A stretch of 60,474 bases of DNA from Stentor coeruleus. Its lineage: Eukaryota; Ciliophora; Heterotrichea; Heterotrichida; Stentoridae. The stretch lies in NCBI GenBank assembly GCA_001970955.1, contig MPUH01000368.1:1-60474 (forward strand). The letters run 5' to 3'. The position numbers and the translations under genes are program-made. The notes under the pieces are model-generated. The model ran no database searches. It was given only the letters and a program-made list of their open reading frames with translations, and was not told the DNA's origin. The first letter of the stretch is position 1; each line of letters starts with the position of its first letter. Shown one piece after another: positions 27,605 to 37,993 of the stretch.

Positions 27605-29707
27605 TTATATGATTAAATTTTTGCATCTTGTAAAAATAAACCCATAAAGAGGTCCTCCAATTGATGAGTTACCTTTTTCAACAAACCCTTCATCTATATT
27701 TTTTATCCTACGAACAGTGAAAATTTCATGAGGGATCTGAGAATAAGGAATTCCATGATAATATTTTCCTGGGGTTAATTTAATAGTAATATCATAATTC
27801 AAGTGAGAACTCAATCGTATCCTAGTTTCAAAACGTACCTTATTAATCTGTTCTCTATATAATCCATAACTCCTAATATCTGTAAACTTTTTAGGCATAA
27901 GCTTTTTATTATCTTGCCAAAACCCTTGATTTTCTACATCCCTCTCATGATTTCTTTTAATTCTTATCCAATCAACAGAAAAAAATATTGGCACTCTATC
28001 AGCTAAAATCATTTTGTACATCCCTAAGATAATTAATCCATCTAAATACACATCTTCACTTACATTTATATTAACCCCAATAACTTCATTCTCTTCTAAT
28101 TCAAAAACTTTTCTTGTTTTTATGACCTGAGTAAAAAATTTTGAAAAACGAATATACTCTTCTGATTCATAATTTTTAATAGAATTATCGCCATATGATA
28201 AAAGAAGTCGATAAATTTTATATCGATCGTTGTAATTCAGAAGATTGTAGTATTGTAATGATTTTATGATTTCACTTGGTAATTCTATGTTGTCTTGAGC
28301 TAGTCTGATACATTTTAGTATAGTTTTATCAAGTTTTATTATCATAAAATTGTATTCATTGGCTTTAGATATTTCGCCTATAGGAACTAATTTATTTTCA
28401 TCAAAAATCCTAGTATTTGGTTTGCATTTAGGGCAATACAGGTATATTGGATTCAATGAGAAACATTCAATATTTTCTAAATGTATCGGACATTTGATTA
28501 AGTAAAAATCTATAAGATCTTTTGATTTTTTATACTCCTTAACTTCTTTTTCAAAAAAATTCAGGGCAAACAAACATTTAAAGCATTTTCCATTAGCCAA
28601 GCACGCTTGGCATGACATATGTGTACAAGGAAGTTTAAAAGCTTTACCTTTTATCAAATGCATACAATTGCAGTAAATGCGATCAATAAGGATTTTATTA
28701 ACTTGCGTTTTTGATTGAATATCTTGATAGTCAATAGGACATTTATCAAAATTTTTAATATAAATGCATTCAAAACACATAGTATGAGCACACATAATCC
28801 TTATACCTTTTCTATTCCCTTCACTTATAAATTTATTACATATAACACATCTTTCTGGGTATGTTTCTTTAGTTTTATAGCTGAATCTTTTTATTTCTTC
28901 AAAAGCAACTTCAAAGTTTTTACTATTATTGTTAATAGTTCTGGTTAATATAATTTTTAAAGTAAGTTTATTCAAATATTTACTTTTAATGATTCTTGCA
29001 GAGTTTATAAGACTTTCAATAAGAGTTTTTGTAATCTCAGGCTTGTTTTCTATACTTATTAGCATTTCTTGGGGTTTTTCACACATTGAACAATATAATT
29101 TTAATGATGTATCAATTTCATTAGCATTTTCGAAATGCTCTTCACATTTCAAACTCATAATACGAGAAAAATATCTACAACTTTCTAAAAGTTCTTGTGT
29201 TGTGTATGGTATAAGTTTTTTCCTTCTTTCTGGTGGAATGATTTTCCTATAATTATTGAATTGCTCTCTAAAAAGTTCCTCAAGGTAATGGTAAAGATTA
29301 TATTGATTTAAATCATGACAATTTTTACTGTAGTTATTTTTACATTCTGAACAAAAAGTGAGTAAGTTTTCTTCATTGAAAAACTCAGCTTTTATGTTCT
29401 TATGTTTATAGCAAAAAACTATAACAAAATTATGAATAGCCTTAGTGATCTGGTGTGGATTTGTATCAAGTTGTTTGCTGCATAAAATACATTTGAAATT
29501 GTAAGAACTTTCATAGCATTTTTTGCATATGATATCTGAGTTGGAATAGTTAGAATTCAATAGTTTTGGAGGATGATTATTTATGCAATCAAAGCATATG
29601 GTAGTATAAGAATTGTTTTCTTCTAATCTTTCATTGCAAACTCCACAGATTGGTAGGAGGTTATAAGCGCTTCCTAAAGCTCGATATCTTTTTGAAAGAT
29701 GCCCCAT
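27605..29707 (-). CDS. Cys-rich RING-like protein, multiple zinc-binding clusters
   Basis: A 700-residue protein beginning MGHLSKRY (Gly2; possible myristoylation). Cys pairs recur: CGVC and CFDC (20-40), CKKC, CILC (60-75), CSEC (about 118), CSMC (about 205). A RING-like stretch lies around 286-375: CVICNKFI, CAHTMCFEC, then CNCMHL, CTHMSCQACLANGKCFKC. The C-terminal 250 residues are a mixed fold without Cys clusters (FSVDWIRIKRNHERD, TIKLTPGKYYHGIPYSQIP). The CxHxxCxxC pattern suggests ubiquitin-ligase activity, unproven. Not assigned to a named family. Confidence 0.7.
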   Translation of the reverse strand: MGHLSKRYRALGSAYNLLPICGVCNERLEENNSYTTICFDCINNHPPKLLNSNYSNSDIICKKCYESSYNFKCILCSKQLDTNPHQITKAIHNFVIVFCYKHKNIKAEFFNEENLLTFCSECKNNYSKNCHDLNQYNLYHYLEELFREQFNNYRKIIPPERRKKLIPYTTQELLESCRYFSRIMSLKCEEHFENANEIDTSLKLYCSMCEKPQEMLISIENKPEITKTLIESLINSARIIKSKYLNKLTLKIILTRTINNNSKNFEVAFEEIKRFSYKTKETYPERCVICNKFISEGNRKGIRIMCAHTMCFECIYIKNFDKCPIDYQDIQSKTQVNKILIDRIYCNCMHLIKGKAFKLPCTHMSCQACLANGKCFKCLFALNFFEKEVKEYKKSKDLIDFYLIKCPIHLENIECFSLNPIYLYCPKCKPNTRIFDENKLVPIGEISKANEYNFMIIKLDKTILKCIRLAQDNIELPSEIIKSLQYYNLLNYNDRYKIYRLLLSYGDNSIKNYESEEYIRFSKFFTQVIKTRKVFELEENEVIGVNINVSEDVYLDGLIILGMYKMILADRVPIFFSVDWIRIKRNHERDVENQGFWQDNKKLMPKKFTDIRSYGLYREQINKVRFETRIRLSSHLNYDITIKLTPGKYYHGIPYSQIPHEIFTVRRIKNIDEGFVEKGNSSIGGPLYGFIFTRCKNLII

Positions 29708-30126
29708 TATAGATTTATCTGAATATATAATACAAGTATTTTGAATTACAATTTTATGCTAGAATGTATTAGAAAACATGATTACAGACCTATATTTTTC
29801 ATATTGTATATATTCTTAACTATCTTTAATATTTTTATTTACAACTTCTGATATAAGCAACATCAAAATCATAATAACATAAAATCCAACAAAACCCATT
29901 CCAAAAATTTCATAAAAAAACAGCGAGCCAAACATCCCCACACAATAAAATTATTTACCAAACTTCTTTAATCTCACCTAAATATTACAATAATAATCCA
30001 TAAACAAACTTTAAAATACATTCTCAAATACTCAAACTATACATCTCAACATAAAATCAAACTTCTATACCAATATTTCCAAACTCTATCCTAAATACCT
30101 ATTATTCACCCAAACCAAACAATAAT
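29708..30126. other. Divergent spacer
   Basis: The first 170 bases are the AT-rich 5' flank of the minus-strand gene. 29880-30126 is markedly C>G, the 5' flank of the ankyrin-kinase gene. No gene seen. Confidence 0.6.
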
Positions 30127-30385
30127 CATTACATAAAACAATGGAAAAAAAAATCGTTGAAGAGCTTCGTAAAATCTTTGAAAAAATCGGGTGTTGCCGT
30201 GTCAACATAACTTACAACCCAGAATCTGCAAATCCAATAATCGCTGATGAGTCTTNCATTACATAAAACAATGGAAAAAAAAATCGTTGAAGAGCTTCGT
30301 AAAATCTTTGAAAAAATCGGATGTTGCCGTGTCAACATAACTTACAACCCAGAATCTGCAAATCCAATAATCGCTGATGAGTCTT
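30127..30385. repeat. Assembly-type direct repeat around a single N (two 129-bp copies)
   Basis: 30127-30255 recurs at 30257-30385 around the N at 30256, with one difference (g at 30191, a at 30321; synonymous Gly codon). Both copies contain the kinase gene start, so two ATGs (30141 and 30271) represent one. Confidence 0.92.
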
Positions 30386-32202
30386 GTCTTGAAATTCGGA
30401 CTAATTTACAAGCTACAGAACAAGAAGATGATCCTTATGTTCAGCATGTACCAAAAACCACACGTTTAAAACCTCGTAATGATGAGGCTTTTAAGATAAA
30501 AAACTTAGACTCAGGGAAGTTTGTTGATGTTAGAAACGAAAACCATCACAGCTTTATTGATGAATTCTCTTATGTAACACTTACAGATCGAAACTCGAAT
30601 TCTGTCATGGAGTTTTATGGGAAAAAACAGAAAATGAATGAAAAATTATGGAAAGCTTCTGCAGAAAATGATCCAGAGTTATGTAAGATTTTACTTTCAG
30701 TAAGCAATTATGGGAATATGATTGCTCAAGTTAATTCTAGAGGTGAGTATGAAGAATCAGCATTACATATTGCTGCGAAGAAAGGACATATTAAAGTTGT
30801 ACAGACGTTAATTGATTATGGTGAGATGTTGGATTTGAATGCTAAGGATTATTTTGAATGTACACCTTTGCATGGTGCGTGCAAGAATGGACATTGTGCG
30901 GTTGCCCAGTTACTTATTAGGAATGGGGCTTTGTTGAATGTTAAAGATTGTTTAGGAAACACACCACTTCATTATGCAGTCTTAAGTGATAACTTTAAAC
31001 TTATCAAATATTTATTCAATCGTTTCCCAAACCTAGACGAACAAAACTTTAAAGGAAAATCCCCACTTGATCTGTTACAAATGAAAGACAGTACGATAAC
31101 TATAGAAAAACTTAAAGGTGTTGATAGGAGTTTTCAATTAACTGAAGATACAAAAGCTAATGAACCGACCAGAACTGAAACAAAAAAATCTTACGACTTT
31201 CAAACCTCTATAATGTCAACAGAAAAAGGTCCAAAAGTGTCACAAAAGGACTTTGAAGCTATACAAGTGTTAGGCAAAGGGAGTTTTGGTGAAGTGTATT
31301 TGGTAAAAATGATAGAAACTGGACAATTGTATGCGATGAAAGTACTGAGAAAAGAGAAAATCTTAGGTCAAAACATGATAAAATACGCTATGGTCGAAAG
31401 GGATGTTTTAACAACAATAACCCATCCTTTTATAGTAAAATTGAACTTTGCTTTTCAATCTGAAGATAAACTGTATTTAGTATTAGATTATTGTTCAGGA
31501 GGTACACTTACTTCATATATTTCTAGAGAGAAACATTTTACTGAGGATATGGCTAAGTTTTTTTTGTGTGAAATCATCTTAGCACTTGGAGAATTGCATA
31601 AAAATGGGATTATATACAGGGATTTAAAACCTGATAATATAGTTCTTGATGGTCATGGACATGCTATGCTTACTGATTTCGGACTTTCTAAAAAAGGTGT
31701 TGCTGATAATTATTCTGCTAGTTCGTTTTGTGGATCAATAGGCTATCTTGCCCCTGAAATGATCAGAAGGCGAGGTCATGGCAAAGCAGTAGATTGGTAC
31801 TTACTCGGTGTTTTACTCTACGAAATGCTCATTGGTTTTCCCCCATTCTATTCAACAAATCGTGAGCAACTATTCAAAAACATCGAAACAGCTAAAGTTA
31901 GAATCCCAGCTAGGATTTCCTCATCAGCAAAAAGTTTATTAAAACAATTATTAAAAAGAGACCCTGAAAAAAGATTAGGTACTTATAATGATGTTGAAGA
32001 AATAAAAGCCCATGCATTTTTTGCTAACATTGACTGGGATGTAGTATTAAGAAAAGAACTAGTTCCACCTTTAGTCCCAAAAAACACAATAACTCCAGCT
32101 TTTGTCCCTAAATTTCATATGAAAGAAAAACCTCCTGATGATCAAGAGCTGAGATACTTACAGAATTGGACTTTTGCTACAATTGATGATGATGATTCTT
32201 AA
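30271..32202 (+). CDS. Ankyrin-repeat / AGC protein kinase fusion
   Basis: A 643-residue protein (the start duplicated at 30141 by the assembly repeat). Residues of about 120-270 carry four ankyrin repeats (ESALHIAAKKGHIKVVQTLI, CTPLHGACKNGHCAVAQLLI, NTPLHYAVLSDNFKLIKYLF). A complete kinase domain follows from about 325: VLGKGSFGEVYLVK, YAMKVLRKEK, IIYRDLKPDNIVL, DFGLSKKG, the activation loop ASSFCGSIGYLAPE, and VDWYLLGVLLYEM. A C-terminal AGC tail ends with NWTFATID, an F-type hydrophobic motif. All catalytic residues are present, so it should be active. Ankyrin repeats in front of an AGC kinase are not a standard animal or fungal layout; they probably target the kinase to partners. Confidence 0.9.
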   Translation: MEKKIVEELRKIFEKIGCCRVNITYNPESANPIIADESCLEIRTNLQATEQEDDPYVQHVPKTTRLKPRNDEAFKIKNLDSGKFVDVRNENHHSFIDEFSYVTLTDRNSNSVMEFYGKKQKMNEKLWKASAENDPELCKILLSVSNYGNMIAQVNSRGEYEESALHIAAKKGHIKVVQTLIDYGEMLDLNAKDYFECTPLHGACKNGHCAVAQLLIRNGALLNVKDCLGNTPLHYAVLSDNFKLIKYLFNRFPNLDEQNFKGKSPLDLLQMKDSTITIEKLKGVDRSFQLTEDTKANEPTRTETKKSYDFQTSIMSTEKGPKVSQKDFEAIQVLGKGSFGEVYLVKMIETGQLYAMKVLRKEKILGQNMIKYAMVERDVLTTITHPFIVKLNFAFQSEDKLYLVLDYCSGGTLTSYISREKHFTEDMAKFFLCEIILALGELHKNGIIYRDLKPDNIVLDGHGHAMLTDFGLSKKGVADNYSASSFCGSIGYLAPEMIRRRGHGKAVDWYLLGVLLYEMLIGFPPFYSTNREQLFKNIETAKVRIPARISSSAKSLLKQLLKRDPEKRLGTYNDVEEIKAHAFFANIDWDVVLRKELVPPLVPKNTITPAFVPKFHMKEKPPDDQELRYLQNWTFATIDDDDS

Positions 32203-32410
32203 AATTAATATCTATACCTAATTATATAACTAAAATACTCTTTTTATATAAACCCTAGTTATTAATCATCAAATCTTACTAATTAAGTAAAAATGTCTTA
32301 GATTCCCTCAACTCTTCATCAAAATACTTTTTATGATTTAAAAAAAAACATATCTTTCCCTTTTTTCCAAATGAACTTCATGTTTAATTTCATATATAAT
32401 TAACAAAAAT

Positions 32411-34537
32411 ATGAAAGTTGTTTGGCTCAGTCTGGGCATGCTGTTTCTCCTAGTTTGCTATGAGTTTTTTTCTGATTATGACTATATGATCTTATATTTA
32501 GTTCATATAATAACCCCACCCAACTTTTCTACTAGTAATCCAAATATCATAACAGTGTCTAGCATGAGCCCAAAACCTAAAGTTTCAGAAAACGACAATA
32601 TAAAAGTTTTATCAAATAACCAATTTACTTATAAACCCAAAGATTTTGATATTGATGACACAGAGTTACTTAGAGATATCGGGCTTTCTTGCGTTCCAGA
32701 AAGTTTTGGCTATAGTCAACAACGAGGTCAAGAAGTTTTCCCTTATTATGGATATCCTAAATGCTCTATTGTTAACAAACAAAATGATACTTATCTTTAT
32801 ATTGATAGAAAAAGTAACTTGCTTTATATGAACTGCCCTGATGATAATAATGGGTATTATCTTACTGGGCCAGTTGGGAAAAACAAAATTGCTAAAAGTG
32901 ATGAGTTGGAAAATATATGGACTGTGTCCAAATATACAAGTCCAGTTGATGCTAGTAATTTAGAATTCGGTTTAGGCTCATGTGGAGGTGAAGAAAAACT
33001 TGTTCAAGGATTTATGTCACCAATACTAAACCATACTTTATACAAATCTGCTAAAGATTTAGCAACTTCTAAGCCAAAAATTATATTTTTCCTAACCCTC
33101 GACTCTATGTCCCGCCGTCACTCTTTTCGCAAAATCCCAAAAGTCATAAATTTCTTAAACAGCCTCAATCAAAACACGTCAAATTTCTCAGTTTTTGACT
33201 ATAAACTTCATAACATCCTAGGGCCAAACTCAGTATCTAATCAAGTTCCTATCTTTGGTAAAAAAGAGAACTTCGTCAATAGCTTTGAAGGGAAGCAGGA
33301 AATCGATTACCTTAAAGATAATGCGATCTGGACCATCTTAAAAAAAAAAGGATTTATATCTTTTCTAGGTTTAGAAAACTGTGATAGTTATTTCCCTAGT
33401 TCTTTAGGCCGTAGACCTAAAGTTGACTATTCAGTAGGTCCATTTTATTGTGCAGTTCAGAAATTTGCAGCAACAAGTTTTGATAAAGAGTTTACTTTAA
33501 CACAAAGATGTTTAGGTGGACATATGACCCATTATTATATATTAAATTACACAACAAATTTAGTTAGAATGCACAAAGAATTGATGATAAAAGACAGAAA
33601 TGATAAAGATTTACATATAAACGGACCTAATATGTTTTTGTATTTACATTTAAATGCTGCTCATGAAGCAACAGGACTTCATGCTGAAACATTAAATGAT
33701 GATATTTATGATTTTTTAAAAGGATTTCTTGAAGAATTCGAAAAATATTGGGATGTGTTTATATTCCTTCAAGCTGATCATGGGATGAGATATGGTAATT
33801 GGTTTAATGATTTAGATGCTTATCAAGAAAACAAACTCCCAAGTTTATTTGTAATAGCTAACAATGAGCTTTTGAATAAATATACAAAATCTTATCATTG
33901 TTTATCATCTAATACAGAAAGGTTAACTTCAAAATTAGACTTAAGGGAAACAGCTCTTTATTTAGGTGGTGTAGTTGAAGAATCTGTTTATTCTATAAAC
34001 TTATTAACGAAAATTGCCTCAAAATCAAGAACATGTAAAGATATTTCTATAGAGCCTTGGGATTGTTCTTGTGTTAAAATGACTGAAATCAATTTGGAGG
34101 ATGAAAAAATCAGTTTATTGCTTGGGTCTTTAAAAGAATATGCGGAACATACAATAAACTCAGTTTCTTATGCAAACTCTATGTATCCATTAGGGAAAAT
34201 ATGTAAACATATTACATTGGATAATATTACTAAAGTTTATCATGTTGATGTTAGCAATATACATGAGTTTTTTAAAGTGGAAATTGAAAGCAATACACAA
34301 AAAGGGATGAAATTTCAAATCAACTTTTTTATAGCTGCTGATGATTTGAATATGATGAGGAATAAGTATATGTTTAGAGTTGAAAAAACTGCTTTTTCTG
34401 GTAATCCGATTAAAGCAAGGGTAAGGATTAGGTAGATTTTGAATATTTCGAGGATGGATAAGTTTGCTGGCCCTTGTGAGTTAAAAGCTAGGAATGCCGG
34501 GATTAAAGCTGAGTTCTGTGCTTGTGTTGAGGATTAA
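32411..34537 (+). CDS. DUF229-family type II membrane protein (sulfatase/alkaline-phosphatase-like fold)
   Basis: A 703-residue protein after splicing. An N-terminal signal-anchor (VWLSLGMLFLLVCYEFF) precedes a luminal domain with DUF229 landmarks: FFLTLDSMSRRHSFRKIPK (metal-site Asp/Ser region), LHNILGPNSVSNQVPIFGK, FLYLHLNAAHEATG, FLQADHGMRYG (second metal site). A 15-nt intron (34421-34435) precedes a last exon giving Cys-containing DKFAGPCELKARN and EFCACVED, a tail that would otherwise be lost. Family members are Golgi/secretory proteins of uncertain activity; hydrolysis of sulfate or phosphate esters is suggested by the fold only. Confidence 0.85.
34421..34435 (+). other. 15-nt intron before the last DUF229 exon
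   Basis: GTAAGGATTAGGTAG, phase 0. Splicing joins AAA GCA AGG to ATT TTG AAT and extends the protein by 33 residues. Retention ends it at TAG. Confidence 0.88.
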
Positions 34538-34833
34538 GAAGAGGGAGTGGGTTTTTATAAGGATAGGATAAGATTTATGGTTTTAAGGTTGTATGGTTTT
34601 GGGTTTTAGATTTTTGGATATGGTATAATGATTGAAAGAAATTATTGAATTTTGGTGTTCACGTTTTTTTGCTGTTTTTCATTTTATGATGCAGGGAAAA
34701 GATAAATTTGTTGTAGTTTTTTTTAGTTATATGTGGATTATTATATGATAACCCATTCGTTTAGAATTCATATTTATTATATAATATTGAAAAAAGTCTT
34801 AATAAATATAAGATTTTCTTTTAGTTCTCTGAT
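34538..34833. other. Spacer between convergent genes
   Basis: G-rich on the plus strand to about 34690 (3' flank of the plus-strand gene), then AT-rich. No gene seen. Confidence 0.6.
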
Positions 34834-35613
34834 TTAATAATCTTCCTTTTTTCCATTACTGAAAACATAAGTTCCATTCCCTTCTGTTAAATTATTGATT
34901 AAATTTTCTTCACAATATTGATCACCAGGCAAATTTTCCCCATTATTTTGATTATTCCAATACCCTTCGTATTTTTTGTTATCTTTCAAATAATATGTTC
35001 CAAATCCACATATTCTATCAGATGTAAAGTTCCCAATATACCTAGATCCATTAGGAAAAATTAGTGTCCCTTTACCGTTTTTTTCTCCATCAGCAAACAT
35101 CCCATCATAAGTGCTTCCATCCAATACAATTTCACAGCCTTTTCCATGTTTTTTCCCATATTCCCACTCACCCACATACTTAAAATCTTGACATATCAAA
35201 ACCCCAAACCCATGATATACTTCATCTTTCCATTCTCCTTCATAAACTTTATTTTGCCCTAAATTCATTTTCCCATACCCATTCTGAGCATTTTTTTCCC
35301 ATTGTCCTTTATAAACTTTCCCATCATTCCAGTAAAAAGTTCCTATACCATGTTTTTTTGAATTAACCATCTCCCCTGTATAAGTCCCATTTCCCATAGA
35401 AATATTTTTAACCCAAAGTCCATTTGAAGCAAAAAAAGGTTTATTTAATATCCAAATAACATTAGGTTTTATCATAGTTTTACTATATTTTTTAACTTCA
35501 TATCTACGACAAAGAGAAGTTAATTGTAAAGTTGATATTTTTTGGTCTTCAGCTTGGATTTTAGCTTTGAAACATGGTAATTTTAGAAATAACTCTGAGC
35601 AAGCTGATCCCAT
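34834..35613 (-). CDS. MORN-repeat protein with acylation-type N-terminus
   Basis: A 259-residue protein starting MGSACSELFLKLPCF, a likely myristoylation (Gly2) and palmitoylation (Cys5) signal. About seven MORN repeats run from residue 75 to 250 (GNGTYTGEMVNSKKHGIGTF, YKGQWEKNAQNGYGKM, YEGEWKDEVYHGFGVL, YVGEWEYGKKHGKGC, YDGMFADGEKNGKGTL). MORN proteins organise membrane-cytoskeleton contacts in protists and can bind phospholipids, so cortical membrane attachment is a fair inference. Ends GKKEDY with TAA. Confidence 0.88.
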   Translation of the reverse strand: MGSACSELFLKLPCFKAKIQAEDQKISTLQLTSLCRRYEVKKYSKTMIKPNVIWILNKPFFASNGLWVKNISMGNGTYTGEMVNSKKHGIGTFYWNDGKVYKGQWEKNAQNGYGKMNLGQNKVYEGEWKDEVYHGFGVLICQDFKYVGEWEYGKKHGKGCEIVLDGSTYDGMFADGEKNGKGTLIFPNGSRYIGNFTSDRICGFGTYYLKDNKKYEGYWNNQNNGENLPGDQYCEENLINNLTEGNGTYVFSNGKKEDY

Positions 35614-35902
35614 TTTTATTTACAAATATAGAATAAATTAATTTTATAGCATGAATGCCATAGTTAGGATTTTATAAATTAAAGGACTGTAGAAATTTTT
35701 TTTAAAACATGTTTTTATATAAAAGTTAAAGAAAATTATGTTGTTTTATTAAGTAAAATTATGAATTTTGTTTGAGAATCTGGTTTAAAATATAGTTAGT
35801 TTTTAAATATAAATTTACATTTAGTAGACATAATTTTTAAGTTTCTTAATGGTTAATGTATAGTAAATAATATACTTTCTAATATATTCTTGGGTTTTTA
35901 TG

Positions 35903-37993
35903 CTAGATTTTTTGTATAGGTTTTGAAAGCCATTCAGATAAGACTTTGCATAGTTCTTCATGGTGACAAGGTTTAGATATATGCGAGCTCATTCCAGATT
36001 TAAGGCATTTTTCAATATCTTTATTAGAATCAAAGGCCGAATAAGCTATTATATAAGGAAGTATCGAAATTTCGCCATTTTGAAACATCTGTCTTATTTT
36101 TTTGGTTGCTTCCCAGCCATTCATCTCAGGCATTTGGCAGTCCATGATGATAATTTTATACCCGCTGTCTTTTTCGTTCATTTTAGTTATCATATTAATT
36201 GCTTCACTACCAGAATTCGCAGTGTGGACTACAAATTCTTGATGGGACCCTGAGCATTTACAGTTATTGTGCAGATTCTCAAGGATTCTTTTTAGTACTG
36301 TTAAATTAAACTCCATATCGTCTACAATTAGGATGTCTATAAGTTCAGGTTCTTTAGATATTAAAGTTCTACCCAAACTCAGTGGCCACTTAGCAAATCC
36401 TTCATCAGGTATTTCACTCTCTTCATTATCCAACACATCAGCAATATCAAACTTCATCACACTAACAAAAGGTCCAATCTCAACCCTCAAAGGTTTTCCT
36501 GATATTTTTTCAACAATACTCGAAGCAATTCTAAACTTAACCCCAGACGTAAACGAATTAGCAAGCCCTTTATGGAATATCTTAAGCACAAATCTAACAA
36601 AAAGTCCTTTTCTTTTAATACCAACATTAATCGACTCACTTTGAAATGCTGCAGGATTAGTCAATAAACTAACTAAAACTTGTCTTAAACGACTTTTATC
36701 TGTATTCATATAAAAAGGTACCAAAGGGTCAATATTCAAATTAAAAGCCTTTGTTTTATTATCATGATCTCCAAAAGCAAATTTTGCAATTGTTAAACAT
36801 TCATCAATAAAACTTTTCAAAACAAATGTATTATTACAAAGTTTAAAATTAGCACATTGTATTTGATTGAAATCTAATATGTCTCTTATTGAATTCAAAA
36901 GTACATAAGACATACTTAAACTTTTATTAAGCTGGGATTTCGTTTCTTCTGATAGAAATTTACTATTTTGTAAGACTTCAGTTTGTTCATGGATTATAAC
37001 ATTTAAAGGGGTTTTAAGTTCATGAGACACTTCTCTTAAGTGTTTTAATGTTGTCGATTTTTTCCTTATCTGTTTTTCCATATCAATAAGTGCAGTAACA
37101 TCTCTAAAAGTTATAACCACAGCATTTTCATCATTCCAAAGGATTTTAGCTGCTGAACAATCTATTCTTATATCTCCTAAACATAAAATTCCGAAATTAT
37201 CTTTAATATTTTTTGAGTTAAAAAACTGTTCGACATCTTCTTTTAAACTAAGATTTTTTTTATAGTTTTCATTGTGCCTTTTTTTAAGATACTGTGTTTC
37301 AGCAAGTGTTGAGTTTTGGAATATAGACTCATATGCTGAATTGTGCATTTTTATAGAAAAATTCTTGTCTACTACAACAATGCCTTCAGGAATCCCTTGT
37401 AATAAAGCTGAAATGTTGTTTTCATGGTTAGAAATTGCGATTTTGTATAAAGTTTCTTGGGTATAGCGTTGGAAACGGAATTTAAGCCAGAAGAACCTTA
37501 GAATTGTCCCGAAAATGATTGTAAAGTAGATTTCGAATGGTGCTGAGAAGTTTATAGCCCCAACAACAAAAGATGCTATGAGCCAAAGAAGTGTATTTAG
37601 GACAATGAGTATATAACCATAATATTCGGATGTAGCATATTCAAGATGACCTTGGATAAAAAGCTGTGTGGCTATAGCTAAAAATAACCCTGAGTACTGA
37701 GGAAAACGAAAATATGCCGCTTGGAGACTGGCGAGATCTAAACCCCAAAACATGATATAGTGGAGTGATCTTTCTAGTCTCTTGCAACATGTACACAGTT
37801 CTGAGAAACATAAAAGGGTGAATATCGCAAAAGCTTGAGATAAGGTTATTGGGTCAGGGTCTTTAAGAAGCATTGATGCACATAAACAAAAACCTGCTAA
37901 ACCTTTGAGAACTTTCATTGAAGTCCTAGTAAATTTCATAGCATCTTTGCTTTTCTCTTCAATAAGCCTTTCTGAGATTTTTAGAACGTCCAT
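35903..37993 (-). CDS. Membrane-bound hybrid histidine kinase with degenerate ATPase domain
   Basis: A 696-residue protein. Five to six TM segments lie within the first 180 residues. A PAS-like region follows (about 200-300: GIPEGIVVVDKNFSIKMHN), then HisKA at about 320 with the phosphoacceptor His (REVSHELKTPLNVI). The HATPase region keeps LRQVLVSLLTNPAAF, with the first N-box Asn replaced by Ser, and lacks clear DxGxG and GTGLGL boxes. A C-terminal receiver has acidic VDD, phosphoacceptor Asp (IIIMDCQMPEMNGWE), a Ser at the switch position (IIAYSAF) and Lys in HISKPCHHEE. Phosphorelay proteins of this kind occur in ciliates but not animals. Kinase activity may be reduced or lost while the receiver looks intact. 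Confidence 0.87.
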   Translation of the reverse strand: MDVLKISERLIEEKSKDAMKFTRTSMKVLKGLAGFCLCASMLLKDPDPITLSQAFAIFTLLCFSELCTCCKRLERSLHYIMFWGLDLASLQAAYFRFPQYSGLFLAIATQLFIQGHLEYATSEYYGYILIVLNTLLWLIASFVVGAINFSAPFEIYFTIIFGTILRFFWLKFRFQRYTQETLYKIAISNHENNISALLQGIPEGIVVVDKNFSIKMHNSAYESIFQNSTLAETQYLKKRHNENYKKNLSLKEDVEQFFNSKNIKDNFGILCLGDIRIDCSAAKILWNDENAVVITFRDVTALIDMEKQIRKKSTTLKHLREVSHELKTPLNVIIHEQTEVLQNSKFLSEETKSQLNKSLSMSYVLLNSIRDILDFNQIQCANFKLCNNTFVLKSFIDECLTIAKFAFGDHDNKTKAFNLNIDPLVPFYMNTDKSRLRQVLVSLLTNPAAFQSESINVGIKRKGLFVRFVLKIFHKGLANSFTSGVKFRIASSIVEKISGKPLRVEIGPFVSVMKFDIADVLDNEESEIPDEGFAKWPLSLGRTLISKEPELIDILIVDDMEFNLTVLKRILENLHNNCKCSGSHQEFVVHTANSGSEAINMITKMNEKDSGYKIIIMDCQMPEMNGWEATKKIRQMFQNGEISILPYIIAYSAFDSNKDIEKCLKSGMSSHISKPCHHEELCKVLSEWLSKPIQKI

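Noticed and set aside
30247-30270. Apparent start of the ankyrin-kinase ORF upstream of ATG 30271
   Set aside because: It crosses the N at 30256 and reads duplicated leader sequence; an artefact of the unmerged overlap.
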